NCBI RefSeq assembly: GCF_014643915.1
Contig: NZ_BMKE01000015.1
Coordinates: 1 to 64,000 of the forward strand
Origin: Oceanisphaera marina
GTDB lineage: Bacteria > Pseudomonadota > Gammaproteobacteria > Enterobacterales > Aeromonadaceae
Direction of reading: 5' to 3'
DNA length: 64,000 nucleotides
The notes under the pieces are model-generated. The model saw only the letters and a program-made list of their open reading frames with translations, was not told where the DNA came from and searched no databases. Positions within the stretch are counted from its first letter, which is position 1; every line of letters begins with the position of its first letter. Shown one piece after another: positions 16,016 to 24,957 of the stretch. The position numbers and the translations under genes were made by a program.

Positions 16016-18556
16016 ATGAATTATCAGGTTCTTGCCAGAAAATGGCGTCCGCAGCGCTTCGCCGATGTAGTGGGGCAGCAACATGTGCTGACCGCGCTTA
16101 TCAACGCTCTTGCACAGGGGCGGTTGCATCATGCGTATTTATTCAGCGGCACCCGGGGGGTCGGTAAAACCTCGATTGCCCGACTGCTGGCCAAAGCGCT
16201 GAACTGTGACACCGGTATCACGCCTGATCCTTGCGGCGTGTGTGCCAGTTGTCAGGAAATAGAACAGGGGCGCTTTGTTGATTTATTGGAAATTGACGCC
16301 GCCAGCCGTACCAAGGTGGAAGATACCCGTGAATTGCTCGATAACGTGCAATACCAGCCGGCTCGCGGGCGTTTTAAAGTCTATCTGATCGATGAAGTGC
16401 ACATGCTGTCGCGACACAGTTTTAATGCGCTGCTTAAAACCCTGGAAGAGCCACCGCCCCATGTGAAATTCTTGCTGGCCACCACGGATCCGCAAAAGCT
16501 GCCGATCACCATATTGTCGCGCTGTTTGCAGTTTCATTTAAAAAGCCTCGAACCCGAACAGATAGATACCCAGTTGCAGCATATTCTGCAACAAGAGCAA
16601 CTGCCCTTTGAGCCAGAGGCCACGGCAGCCTTGTCCCGGGCTGCCGATGGCAGCTTGCGCGATGGCTTGAGTCTGACCGATCAGGCGTTGGCCTTTGGTA
16701 ACGGTGAGGTCAAGCTGGCATTGGTTGAGTCGATGCTGGGTAATCTCAACCGCAGTCAGTTACTGGCGTTAGTTGAAGCTATTTTGGCCGGTGATGGCGA
16801 GACTTTGCTGGCGCGAGTGGCCGAGCTGGCCAGCCAGGGGCCGGATTATGACCAGGTACACAAGGAGTTGATCGGCTTTTGGCATCAGCTGGCGCTGGCA
16901 CAGTTGGTAGTGGCGCAACAGCAACAACCCTATGCCGGTGAACTTAACCGATTGGCCCCCCTGGTTTCATCCGAGCAGATACAGATTTTTTATCAGATTT
17001 GTTTGCAGGGCCGTAAGGATTTGCCGTTTGCCCCCGATGGCCGTTCGGCATTGGAAATGACCTTGTTACGTACCCTGGCGTTTCGTCCTCAGGCTCCGGT
17101 TGTCACTGCCGTCGCTCAAACTGCGACCACAACTGAAGCCATATCGGTAAAAAAGCCTGAGCCGCCTTGTGCTGATCCCTCGTCGTTAGCGGCAGAATCA
17201 GATGAACAAATGGCGGCTAAACTGTGGCAAGAACAAGACGAAATATTGACCGAAGCCGGCAGGCTGGGCCAGATTGTTGCCCCTCCAGCAACGGTATCTG
17301 ACCATGTTGCCGCGAGTGAGTCGACAGCACCCGTTACAACCGGGCTGTCAGAACCGGCCGTTGTACCTCCCCCTGCATCCGCATCGCCGCAAGAGATAGA
17401 GGCGGATGCGGGTGTGAGCTTGCAGGCTGGCGATCAAGAGCGTGTTCAAGAGCGTGTTCAAGATAGTACTCAAGATAGCAGCTCGGCTCACAGTAACGGA
17501 GTAGAAAAAACAGAACATAGCGCTGATGCCTCTGTCGTCCCGGCATTGGCTGCAACCAGTGCCGTGGAGGATCCGGCCGCAGCCGATGTGGCGCGTATTC
17601 GCCGTTTGTTGCAAACCCGCAATCGTTTACGCAGCCAGGATCCGGAAAAAACCACGACCGCCAGTCAGTCTGCCATCAAGCCAGTCGCTAAACCTGTTGT
17701 TAACCCCGCGTCTGTTAAACCCGCAACGCCAGCCGTCACATCCAAGTCTGAATACAGGGCTGGGTTACCTGCTCAGGCTTCTTCGGCTCCTAGCCGCGGG
17801 CCGCAGCCTGATGTGGCGTCTGCAAGCCCCGAACGTGCGCAGTCACAGACACGGCAGGGTACAGACGAGTTACCGCCTCTCGATGCTTATGGCGATGTCG
17901 GCTGGAGTAATGACGATGATGATGTGCCGCCATGGAGCAACGAGGATACGCCCATGCAGCCGATGCCTGCAGTGAATTCGCCACCGGCAGCCCCCCGGCA
18001 GGCGAATACTCATCACTCGGCTACTGCGCCATCAGTAAAGACGCCGGCAGCTCGTCCATCCGCACCTTCAGTCGTGCCACCCATTGCGGCTCCAGTGGCG
18101 CCCATGGTCAGTGCACAGCAGTGCGCGACGGATCCCGAGCCCTTGAAGGCGTCGAGTTTACTGCCTCGGGCAGACGATAATTGGGCGAGATTGGTGGCCG
18201 AGTTACCGCTGGGTGGCTTGTTGCGCCAACTGGCTATGCACAGCAGTCTGGAAGAGAAAAACGCTCAGCAATGGCAGCTTTGGCTAGCCCCGGAGCACAA
18301 GCATTTGTTAAACGAGAAAACGCGGCAAGAGCTGGAGGCGGTGATCCAGCATCATCAACAACAAGCTGTTAGTATTCAGGTTGAAGTAGGCCGACAAGCA
18401 GGCTGCCAAACCCCGTTTGAAATAGAGCAGATTCTGTATCAAGGCGCCATTGCTCAGGCAAAAGATGAAATTGAGCACGATGATGCGGTACAATTTTTCA
18501 TATCGCGCTTTGCGGCGGTGCTTGAATACGAGAGTATCGAGCCCATGGCGCAGTAG
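16016..18556 (+). CDS. dnaX: DNA polymerase III subunits tau (full length) and gamma (by frameshift)
   Basis: An 846-aa clamp-loader ATPase. Walker A is SGTRGVGKTSIARLL near residue 45, a zinc module follows (CDTGITPDPCGVCASC), then IDEVHMLSRHSFNALLKTLEEPP and the sensor ILSRCLQFHLK. Domains I-III end near residue 365. The rest is a Pro/Ala/Ser-rich linker (about 365-690, with a QERVQERVQDSTQDS tandem stretch) and a C-terminal polymerase/helicase-binding part from about 695. It is longer than the 643-aa E. coli tau mainly because of this linker. An in-frame slippery heptamer lies at 17149-17155. The gene begins 6 nt after apt. Confidence 0.95.
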   Translation: MNYQVLARKWRPQRFADVVGQQHVLTALINALAQGRLHHAYLFSGTRGVGKTSIARLLAKALNCDTGITPDPCGVCASCQEIEQGRFVDLLEIDAASRTKVEDTRELLDNVQYQPARGRFKVYLIDEVHMLSRHSFNALLKTLEEPPPHVKFLLATTDPQKLPITILSRCLQFHLKSLEPEQIDTQLQHILQQEQLPFEPEATAALSRAADGSLRDGLSLTDQALAFGNGEVKLALVESMLGNLNRSQLLALVEAILAGDGETLLARVAELASQGPDYDQVHKELIGFWHQLALAQLVVAQQQQPYAGELNRLAPLVSSEQIQIFYQICLQGRKDLPFAPDGRSALEMTLLRTLAFRPQAPVVTAVAQTATTTEAISVKKPEPPCADPSSLAAESDEQMAAKLWQEQDEILTEAGRLGQIVAPPATVSDHVAASESTAPVTTGLSEPAVVPPPASASPQEIEADAGVSLQAGDQERVQERVQDSTQDSSSAHSNGVEKTEHSADASVVPALAATSAVEDPAAADVARIRRLLQTRNRLRSQDPEKTTTASQSAIKPVAKPVVNPASVKPATPAVTSKSEYRAGLPAQASSAPSRGPQPDVASASPERAQSQTRQGTDELPPLDAYGDVGWSNDDDDVPPWSNEDTPMQPMPAVNSPPAAPRQANTHHSATAPSVKTPAARPSAPSVVPPIAAPVAPMVSAQQCATDPEPLKASSLLPRADDNWARLVAELPLGGLLRQLAMHSSLEEKNAQQWQLWLAPEHKHLLNEKTRQELEAVIQHHQQQAVSIQVEVGRQAGCQTPFEIEQILYQGAIAQAKDEIEHDDAVQFFISRFAAVLEYESIEPMAQ
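17149..17193 (+). promoter_or_regulatory. Predicted -1 programmed frameshift signal in dnaX
   Basis: The heptamer A AAA AAG (17149-17155) is in the correct phase (GTA AAA AAG). After a -1 slip the next codons are GCC TGA, so a gamma product of about 381 aa would end at once. A 5-bp stem GCCGC (17161-17165)/GCGGC (17189-17193) starts 5 nt downstream. The heptamer and one-codon-then-stop arrangement match the known E. coli dnaX site. Confidence 0.75.
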
Positions 18557-18596
18557 CGCCGGGTTTTATTTATCCATTAATCAAGAGTGAGCATAT

Positions 18597-18926
18597 ATGT
18601 TTGGTAAAGGTGGAATGGGCAATATCATGAAGCAGGCCCAGCAGATGCAAGAAAAAATGCAGAAGCTGCAGGAAGAGCTGGCCCAACTGGAAGTGGTTGG
18701 CGAAGCCGGTGCTGGCCTGGTGAAAGTGACCATGGCAGGCAGCCACTCGGTTCGTCGTGTAGAGCTGGACGAGAGCCTGCTGCAAGACGACAAAGAGTTG
18801 CTGGAAGACCTGCTGGCAGCGGCCGTAAACGATGCGGTACGTCGTGTAGAAGAGCAAAACAAGACCCGCATGGGCGAGCTGACCGGTGGCATGTCTCTGC
18901 CACCAGGCTTCAAAATGCCGTTCTAA
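18597..18926 (+). CDS. ybaB: Nucleoid-associated protein YbaB/EbfC
   Basis: A 109-aa DNA-binding protein that forms a dimer with tweezer-like helices. The sequence [20 protein letters not shown] and the core [19 protein letters not shown] are diagnostic. It sits 40 nt after dnaX and before recR, the order conserved in gammaproteobacteria. Confidence 0.95.
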   Translation: MFGKGGMGNIMKQAQQMQEKMQKLQEELAQLEVVGEAGAGLVKVTMAGSHSVRRVELDESLLQDDKELLEDLLAAAVNDAVRRVEEQNKTRMGELTGGMSLPPGFKMPF

Positions 18927-18999
18927 ATCAAGCTTTAAGTATTAAGCTGGAAGCTGGAAGAAAAACACTGGTGGCTGAGCACGCTGTTGCTTATCTTTC

Positions 19000-19058
19000 A
19001 GCTTCTAGCTTCTAGCTTCTAGCTTCTAGCTTCTAGCTTCTAGCTTCTAGCTTCTAGC
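19000..19058. repeat. Heptanucleotide tandem repeat (AGCTTCT)8
   Basis: Eight perfect copies of AGCTTCT followed by AGC, in the 160-bp ybaB-recR gap. It ends about 28 nt before the recR start codon. Copy number changes would alter spacer length but no reading frame. Confidence 0.9.
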
Positions 19059-19086
19059 GTTCAGCTTTACCCCCAAGAGTGATGTC

Positions 19087-19692
19087 ATGCGTTTTAGCCC
19101 CCTGTTGGATGAATTAATCAAGAGCCTGCAAGTGTTGCCTGGCGTGGGTCCCAAGTCGGCGCAGCGCATGGCCTTTGCCATGCTGGAACGACAGCGGGCC
19201 GGTGGTCGGCGTTTGGCTCATGTGCTGGATCAGGCGCTGGACAATATCGGGCATTGCCGTCAGTGCCGTACCTTTACCGAAGAAGATATCTGCCCATTGT
19301 GCGCTAATCCCAAGCGGGCAAATAGCGGTCAGTTATGCATTGTGGAAAGCCCGGCCGATGTGGTGGCCATAGAACAAACCGGCCAGTATCAGGGGCGTTA
19401 TTTCGTGCTCATGGGGCATTTGTCACCCTTGGATGGCGTGGGGCCCGAAGAGCTGGGGCTGGACAAACTGGCCGATTGGCTGGCAACCGAACCTTTTCAG
19501 GAATTGATTCTGGCCACCAACCCCACGGTAGAGGGCGAGGCCACCGCCTATTACATTGCCGACATCGCTCGCACTCATGGCATTGGCGTCAGCCGCATTG
19601 CCCACGGCGTGCCTATCGGTGGCGAACTGGAGCTGGTAGACGGCAATACCCTGAGCCATTCCTTTATGGGTCGCAAGCTGTTTGCCGAATAA
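19087..19692 (+). CDS. recR: Recombination mediator RecR
   Basis: A 201-aa protein acting with RecF and RecO to load RecA on gapped DNA. The N-terminal helix-hairpin-helix ([17 protein letters not shown]), a four-cysteine zinc finger ([16 protein letters not shown], residues about 57-72) and the Toprim domain ([30 protein letters not shown]) are all present. Length is the usual one. Confidence 0.96.
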   Translation: MRFSPLLDELIKSLQVLPGVGPKSAQRMAFAMLERQRAGGRRLAHVLDQALDNIGHCRQCRTFTEEDICPLCANPKRANSGQLCIVESPADVVAIEQTGQYQGRYFVLMGHLSPLDGVGPEELGLDKLADWLATEPFQELILATNPTVEGEATAYYIADIARTHGIGVSRIAHGVPIGGELELVDGNTLSHSFMGRKLFAE

Positions 19693-19748
19693 AAGACAGC
19701 GGTACGCCTTACGTTGTACGCCTTACGTTCAAGATAAATACCGTCTTT

Positions 19749-19849
19749 TGTAGGCGCTGCTTTAGCTGCGTCATTCTGCGCAGCAGGATGGTTATTAAAT
19801 CCCGCTGAGACGGGACTGCTAGCTAAAAGCAGCTACAGAAACCACCGCT
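19749..19849. repeat. Imperfect inverted repeat, TGTAG...GCTGCTTTAGCT family
   Basis: TTTGTAGGCGCTGCTTTAGC at about 19748-19767 is mirrored by AGCTAAAAGCAGCTACAGAAA near 19829-19849. It belongs to the same REP-like family as the copies at 4926-5064. Two exact 14-bp tandem copies of GTACGCCTTACGTT (19702-19729) lie just before it. Confidence 0.6.
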
Positions 19850-19920
19850 CTTGGTTGGCCCTTATGCTGTCTTACCGGTATAGGGTCGAGCCCAGCATGA
19901 CGGCTCCGGTATCTAAAAAT

Positions 19921-19947
19921 CTTCACTCTTCACTCTTCACTCTTCAC
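19921..19947. repeat. Heptanucleotide tandem repeat (CTTCACT)~4 overlapping the 3' end of cdd
   Basis: Three full copies plus six bases of CTTCACT. The repeat encodes the last residues of Cdd (VKSEE) and its stop codon at 19930-19932 on the minus strand. Confidence 0.85.
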
Positions 19948-20811
19948 ATTAACTTCACCAAACTGTGCTTTTTCCAACGGGATCGAACAGAGGGATGCCA
20001 GTAGCTGTTCGGCATTACCTGTCTGTTGCACCTTTGCCCTTGCCTCAACAATAAAGGCACGTGTAATGTCTTTGGGTTGATAACCGTGTAAAAACAACTG
20101 ACTCAGGGCTAATTGCATGGGGCTTAAGCCCGGGTTGAACGCTGCATTTTCCAGGTAACGGCCGAGACAAAGCTGGCCGTCGCTCAGTTGCAGCGCCACG
20201 CCGGCACGATTGTGACTGTAGGGGGCATAACTGGCGTTGGCTTCATCCAGGGCGGCAAACATCAGGGCGTCATGGTTATTCACCTGGGCGTTGTCGGCGG
20301 CGACCAGATTGCCGGCGGGTCCGTTAAGCATGCCATAAGACTGCTGTAAATCTGCGGGGCCAAAGGCGTGAGGCAGTAACTCACTCAGCATGAAATGATC
20401 CTGGGGCAGCACCAGCATCAAACGGTCTTGATTAAGCTCGTGCATGAACTGGCGGCAATGACCACAAGGATTGGCGCTGACGATGATTTTTTCGATATAG
20501 CGCTCATCAAACAAGGCTGCATGACCAATCGCCGATTGCTCTGCGTGCAGGGTACAGCTTAACGGCTGAGCGGCTATTTCCATATTCGCCCCCAGATACC
20601 AGTGCCCCGAACCGCCCACGGCGATAGCGCCGACCACAAAGTCGGACACCGGTACCTGAGCCTTTTGCTGGGCGAGCGGCAGCAAGGCAAGGGCCAGCGC
20701 TTCTTCACCAAGCCCGGAGGCCTGCATTAGAATGGTGATGTGCTCGGGACTGAAACGCGTCACGTCTTTCAGCCGGTGTTGTTCTAATGTTTGCTCAAGT
20801 GCTTCATCCAT
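19930..20811 (-). CDS. cdd: Cytidine deaminase
   Basis: A 293-aa enzyme deaminating cytidine and deoxycytidine to uridine forms, of the long dimeric E. coli type. The catalytic zinc site is CTLHAEQSAIGHAALF plus ANPCGHCRQFMHEL around residues 95-135; the C-terminal half is the inactive duplicated domain. It lies downstream of yohJ-yohK as in E. coli. The C-terminal few residues are encoded by a tandem repeat. Confidence 0.95.
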   Translation of the reverse strand: MDEALEQTLEQHRLKDVTRFSPEHITILMQASGLGEEALALALLPLAQQKAQVPVSDFVVGAIAVGGSGHWYLGANMEIAAQPLSCTLHAEQSAIGHAALFDERYIEKIIVSANPCGHCRQFMHELNQDRLMLVLPQDHFMLSELLPHAFGPADLQQSYGMLNGPAGNLVAADNAQVNNHDALMFAALDEANASYAPYSHNRAGVALQLSDGQLCLGRYLENAAFNPGLSPMQLALSQLFLHGYQPKDITRAFIVEARAKVQQTGNAEQLLASLCSIPLEKAQFGEVNVKSEE

Positions 20812-20829
20812 TTTATGACGCCTCTTTGT

Positions 20830-21519
20830 TTATTGAATAAACCAAAGATAGAGGTGAAACAACGGGGGAGCCAGTATGGCGGTAGCAATACCGCATACCA
20901 CCATGGCCAGTGAGGAAAAGGCGCCTTGTACCGGCCCGGCCTCCGCGGCCGCACCCGTGCCGATGGCATGGGCACTGGCCCCCATGGCCAGGCCCTGGGC
21001 TTCGGGATGATGAACCCCGGCCCACTTGAGCAGCGGCAAGCCGATGATGGCACCCATCATGCCTACTATGATCACCAGGCCGGCGGCGATAGCAGGAATA
21101 CCACCCATGGCCTCGCTCACGCTCATGGCCAATGGCGTGGTAATCGACTTGGTGGCAATGGAGGCCAGTAGCTCAGGCTTGGCCTGTAAAAGCCCCCCAA
21201 TCATCAGGGTCGTACTGACAGAAATAAGCGCCGACAGGCTGCAGCACAGCACGATGGGCCAAAGTTGCTGGCGAATTTTGGCTGCTTGTTGATACAGGGG
21301 CAGGGCAAAGGCGACCACTGCCAGTTCAAGCAGTCGGTTAAGTGGCTGAGTGCCGGTCTGATAGGCATTGCCGTCTTGTCCGGTGACGATGAGCAAGGCG
21401 ATGATAAGCAGTGCCGGCAGCATTATGGTGTTGATTAACGGGTTCTTATAACGCCGAGCCAGCTTTTTTACCCACAGATAAAGCACCGCCGTAAGCGGTA
21501 TGGCGAGCCAGATCATCAT
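20830..21519 (-). CDS. yohK: LrgB-family membrane protein YohK
   Basis: A 229-aa multi-spanning inner-membrane protein of the LrgB/CidB family. The conserved block SITTPLAMSVSEAMGGIPAI and GLAMGASAHAIGTGAA is clear. Family members pair with LrgA-type proteins and are linked to murein hydrolase control or carboxylate transport; the role here is not shown. Its start overlaps the yohJ stop by 4 nt. Confidence 0.9.
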   Translation of the reverse strand: MMIWLAIPLTAVLYLWVKKLARRYKNPLINTIMLPALLIIALLIVTGQDGNAYQTGTQPLNRLLELAVVAFALPLYQQAAKIRQQLWPIVLCCSLSALISVSTTLMIGGLLQAKPELLASIATKSITTPLAMSVSEAMGGIPAIAAGLVIIVGMMGAIIGLPLLKWAGVHHPEAQGLAMGASAHAIGTGAAAEAGPVQGAFSSLAMVVCGIATAILAPPLFHLYLWFIQ

Positions 21520-21881
21520 GCTTGCATCCTCTGATACAGGCGTCCTACTACCAGCAGTATCAGCACCAGGCCGCTTAACGCGGCGCTGATAATCAGTCCG
21601 ATACCATCACTGAGTATATCTAGATAGCCCAGCAAGCCTGCCGCGACCGGAATAAACAGTAATGCCATATGGCGCAGTATCAGCTGTGCGCTGTCATGAA
21701 CCCAGCCCATGGGAAGCAGTTGGCTGGCGAGCAAAAAAAACAGCACGAACAGCCCGAGAATACTGCCCGGAAAGGCAAAGGGTAAGAGAATGGCAATGCC
21801 GTCGCCGACCAGCAAACACGCCAGCAGGATCACAAAGCCGCGAGTTAATATCCACAGTTGAGAGTTAAAGAGATTGGACAT
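21516..21881 (-). CDS. yohJ: LrgA-family membrane protein YohJ
   Basis: A 121-aa protein with four hydrophobic helices and the family motif FAFPGSILGLFVLFFLLA. The start MSNLFNSQ is preferred by alignment with E. coli YohJ; an ATG five codons upstream is possible. The start lies inside the last codons of sbcB (17-nt overlap), so the two are probably translationally coupled. Confidence 0.88.
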   Translation of the reverse strand: MSNLFNSQLWILTRGFVILLACLLVGDGIAILLPFAFPGSILGLFVLFFLLASQLLPMGWVHDSAQLILRHMALLFIPVAAGLLGYLDILSDGIGLIISAALSGLVLILLVVGRLYQRMQA

Positions 21882-23280
21882 AACGAGCCATGGCATGCAG
21901 CAAGGTCAGTTTGGCTTCATCATCCTGATGTTCGATCACCAATTGCTCTAGCTGTTGCATATAAGGTTCGGCTTGCTCCGATAGCCGGTCTTGACAGTGC
22001 TGGCGCCAACGCTGCCATTCCTGTTCGTTCAGGGTGTGGGGATAATTGCGTGCCCGATAACGAAACAGTAACTCGGGCAGACGGTCGTCGTTAAACTGCA
22101 AGGGTAGTGCGGCGAGGGCGTCGGGAGTGCTGGCGCGCACCATAGCCATGGCGGCCTTGTCCGCTTCGCCAAAGAATCCCTGATACAGGGCGGCGTCAAC
22201 ATCGGTTACCGGTGCAAAGTCGGGAGCCAGTTGATACAAGGCCACCACTTTTTCGCGAATTTCCGGGTGGCGGCGCAGCATATCCAGACTCTGGCGGCAT
22301 TGAGCCCGATCGATACCCAGTTCATCGGCCCTTTGCTCGGTAAGCGCGGCGGCCTTGGCCAGTACCGGGCACTTGTTGATGTGCACCAGTTTGACCGGCA
22401 CCGGAGCCAGCTGACCCAAGTCCGCATGCCGGGTATATAGGCGTTGCTGTAACTGCTCCGGACTTAGCTCAAGCAACGGAGTGAGATCCATGGCGAGGTT
22501 GACGCAAATCACCGCGTTGGCGTTCTCCGGATGCCAGGCCAGGGGGGCTATCCAGGTGGCGCAACCCTGCCAGGCAGACAGCCGGCCGGACACATGGACC
22601 AGTGGCTGACTGTTCACGACATCAATCAGTGCCTTGACCTTGTGTTTGCTTCTTAACTCGAATAAATAATCGAACAGCTTTGGCTTGGCCTGGCGCAGTA
22701 ATTTGGCCAGCGCTATGGTGGCTCTTACGTCGGCCAGGGCGTCGTGGGCATTGCCGTGGTCGATATCATTCGCCTGAGTCAGTCGTTCCAGTTTGAACAC
22801 GGGCTTGCCGTCGTCGTCGGTTGGCCAGTTAATCCCCTCGGGGCGAAGCGCATAAAAGGCACGCACCACGTCCAACAAATCCCAACGGGAATTACCTTGC
22901 TGCCAGCTATAAGCGTAAGGGTCGTAAAAGTTGCGATACAGAGTATAGCGGGTTATTTCATCGTCAAAACGAATGTTGTTGTAGCCCAGAATACAGGTGT
23001 TGGGCTGGCTGAACTGCTCGTGAATACGGGCAATGAACTCGGCCTCGCACACGCCTTTTTGCTGTGCGGTTTGCGGGGTAATACCGGTGATCAGAGTCGC
23101 TTCGGGCGAGGGCAGGTAGTCGGTGGGTAATTGGCAGTACCACATGAGTGGTTCGCCAATTTCGTTCAGTTCGGCATCGGTGCGAATGGCAGCAAACTGC
23201 ACGGGGCGGTCGGTTGCCGGATGTATGCCAGCCGTTTCATAGTCGTGAAACAAAAAGCTCGGTGCTGCAGGCTTGCTCAT
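21865..23280 (-). CDS. sbcB: Exodeoxyribonuclease I
   Basis: A 471-aa 3'-5' single-strand exonuclease used in recombination and mismatch repair. The DEDD exonuclease motifs are FLFHDYETAGIHPATDRP at the N-terminus, NIRFDDEITRYTLYRNFYDP near residue 100 and the HDALADVRATIALAKLL region near residue 178. The ExoI SH3-like and helical C-terminal domains follow. Length is close to E. coli SbcB (475 aa). The gene leads a minus-strand cluster with yohJ, yohK and cdd. Confidence 0.95.
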   Translation of the reverse strand: MSKPAAPSFLFHDYETAGIHPATDRPVQFAAIRTDAELNEIGEPLMWYCQLPTDYLPSPEATLITGITPQTAQQKGVCEAEFIARIHEQFSQPNTCILGYNNIRFDDEITRYTLYRNFYDPYAYSWQQGNSRWDLLDVVRAFYALRPEGINWPTDDDGKPVFKLERLTQANDIDHGNAHDALADVRATIALAKLLRQAKPKLFDYLFELRSKHKVKALIDVVNSQPLVHVSGRLSAWQGCATWIAPLAWHPENANAVICVNLAMDLTPLLELSPEQLQQRLYTRHADLGQLAPVPVKLVHINKCPVLAKAAALTEQRADELGIDRAQCRQSLDMLRRHPEIREKVVALYQLAPDFAPVTDVDAALYQGFFGEADKAAMAMVRASTPDALAALPLQFNDDRLPELLFRYRARNYPHTLNEQEWQRWRQHCQDRLSEQAEPYMQQLEQLVIEHQDDEAKLTLLHAMARYVQSL

Positions 23281-23490
23281 GATGATTTGGGTCTTGGTTG
23301 CGGTGGGCCATCACTCACAGTATATAGCGGGCCGATAAAAGAGGTTGGCCTAGGGTAACATTTTGAAAAAGCAGCGGTAAGGGGGGAAAGACAGCTATCA
23401 GCTTTAAGCCGTCAGTTAACAACAAGCTTCACTGCAAAGGACAGTGTTTATCTTTTGCTGATCGCTGACGGCTTACCGCTGTATTTTAAG

Positions 23491-23829
23491 TTATTCGGCG
23501 CTGTCTTCTACCGGTTCGTAGTCATCATCACCGTTACCTGACGTCATGGGTGAGCAGAGGCGATGCACGCGCTTGGGACCGATGACCTTCAGGTACTTCA
23601 ACCATACCTTGGCATGTTTGCTATCCGAGGCGCTACCTTGTTGTATCTGTTCAACAAAACGCTGCTCTTCATCGCAGCCCGGCGCACGTTGCTGAGTATA
23701 CAGGGCCAGCATGGCATGGCCTGCGGCTTCCAGCAGTTGTGCTTCTGCAACGGTAAACTCGCCACAACGACGCAGACCGCGAGGAAAATGGGCGAAGTCC
23801 TGAAATGGCTTGGCTGACTCAAAGCTCAT
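23491..23829 (-). CDS. maoP: DUF413 protein MaoP (YifE)
   Basis: A 112-aa protein matching E. coli MaoP, needed there for organising the Ori macrodomain with the maoS site. Shared features are FPRGLRRCGEFTVAEAQLLE near the N-terminus, WLKYLKVIGPKRVHRLCS and the acidic tail. The ATG giving MSFESAKPF is chosen; a GTG four codons upstream probably belongs to the ribosome site (GTGAGA). The 3' end lies next to an AGCTTAAAGC-like repeat. Confidence 0.88.
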   Translation of the reverse strand: MSFESAKPFQDFAHFPRGLRRCGEFTVAEAQLLEAAGHAMLALYTQQRAPGCDEEQRFVEQIQQGSASDSKHAKVWLKYLKVIGPKRVHRLCSPMTSGNGDDDYEPVEDSAE

Positions 23830-23932
23830 GTTCGTTCTCACTCTAGTTTGGTGGCTCTATGATTCGCGCAAAGTATGGCACTGCGTTACGGGATGCAAAA
23901 TCATTTTTTTTCACGTGCCGTTAAATTATTTT

Positions 23933-24841
23933 TTATGACGTTTTTTTGCCTGGATGTTCGGTTTCCTCGGTGCTCTGATCGGTACCGTCATTGGTCAGTT
24001 CAATGAAGCGCGGGTGCTGGCGAAGCGGTTCAAATTCTTCGTCTTCTGCTGCTACATCACGCAGGTGTACATTGTTTTGTACTGCCAGTTCAAGATCCGA
24101 CAGCGCCTGTTCTTCGTGACCTACGCCGGCATGAGCACAGGCGCGTTGATATAACGCATGGGCATTTTGTTGATCCACCTGCAACACCCGATTACACAGG
24201 CTTAATGCCCACTGACGTTCATTCATCATCAGTGCGGCATCGGCCTTGTGGGTCATGGCATCCAGATCCCCGGGCTTGATGTCGAGAATCTGGTCGTAAA
24301 TATCAATTTTAGCCTGAGGGCTTTGTTCCTGGCTGGCGCGTAGCCATAAGCCATGGATTTCCTGAAATCTTTCTATTTCGCGGTAGTTCTCTGCGATAAC
24401 CTTGGTTTTTCGCTGCAGTTCGCGTTCTATCTGTTTCAGTTTATGTTCATAAGTATTGGTGATTTTCTTCATTTCGGTTTCGGCATAATCCCGCGCGGTT
24501 TTCTTGAGCTCCCGTAACGATTGCCAGCCCACTATAGCCAGTACCGAGGCGGCACCTGCCAGCAGATAGAAAAAATAGGTTACGGTGACGTTAGCGTAAC
24601 TGATGGCCTTATCGGCGACATTCAGCTCTTTTTGCGCTATTTCGTCGGTGACCTTGATTTGATAACTGGCCATTTCGCTACGCAATGCCTTCAATTCATC
24701 CAGCATGTAACGTTCCATAAAGGGCGTCAGTGGAATACGTGTTTCTGCGGCGGCTTGCGGCGCATCGGCTGCGGGTTTTTCCTGGGCAAGAGTGGGTAAA
24801 GAAATGATTAAAAAACAAAGGGATAATAATATTTTTGCCAT
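23933..24841 (-). CDS. Membrane-anchored TPR protein with coiled coil
   Basis: A 302-aa protein with signal peptide MAKILLSLCFLIISLPTLA, a transmembrane helix near residues 88-108 (YFFYLLAGAASVLAIVGW), a basic coiled coil (residues about 110-160), and TPR-like helices from about 190 to 270 (ALMMNERQWALSLCNRVLQ; ALYQRACAHAGVGHEEQAL). The N-terminal part should be periplasmic and the TPR part cytoplasmic. I do not recognise a named family. The acidic and lysine tail is low complexity. It stands alone between cspA and maoP. Confidence 0.75.
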   Translation of the reverse strand: MAKILLSLCFLIISLPTLAQEKPAADAPQAAAETRIPLTPFMERYMLDELKALRSEMASYQIKVTDEIAQKELNVADKAISYANVTVTYFFYLLAGAASVLAIVGWQSLRELKKTARDYAETEMKKITNTYEHKLKQIERELQRKTKVIAENYREIERFQEIHGLWLRASQEQSPQAKIDIYDQILDIKPGDLDAMTHKADAALMMNERQWALSLCNRVLQVDQQNAHALYQRACAHAGVGHEEQALSDLELAVQNNVHLRDVAAEDEEFEPLRQHPRFIELTNDGTDQSTEETEHPGKKTS

Positions 24842-24921
24842 GGGGTACCTGACTGTGGGGTGGAAGATGCAAAACCTGACCCCTCGAGAGTAACCCGATG
24901 GTGCTTAGTGTTCAAACAATG

Positions 24922-24949
24922 ATAAGGCGGCCACTGAGTGCCGCCTTGA
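24922..24949 (-). terminator. Probable terminator of the cold-shock gene
   Basis: Stem AAGGCGGC (24924-24931) with GCCGCCTT (24940-24947), 8-nt loop, 9 nt beyond the stop codon of the cold-shock gene. The T tract on the minus strand is weak (TTATCATT). Confidence 0.5.
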
Positions 24950-24957
24950 TCAAGGGG

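Noticed and set aside
19000-19058. Possible CRISPR array
   Set aside because: The 7-bp units are contiguous with no spacers, and no cas gene is in the window.
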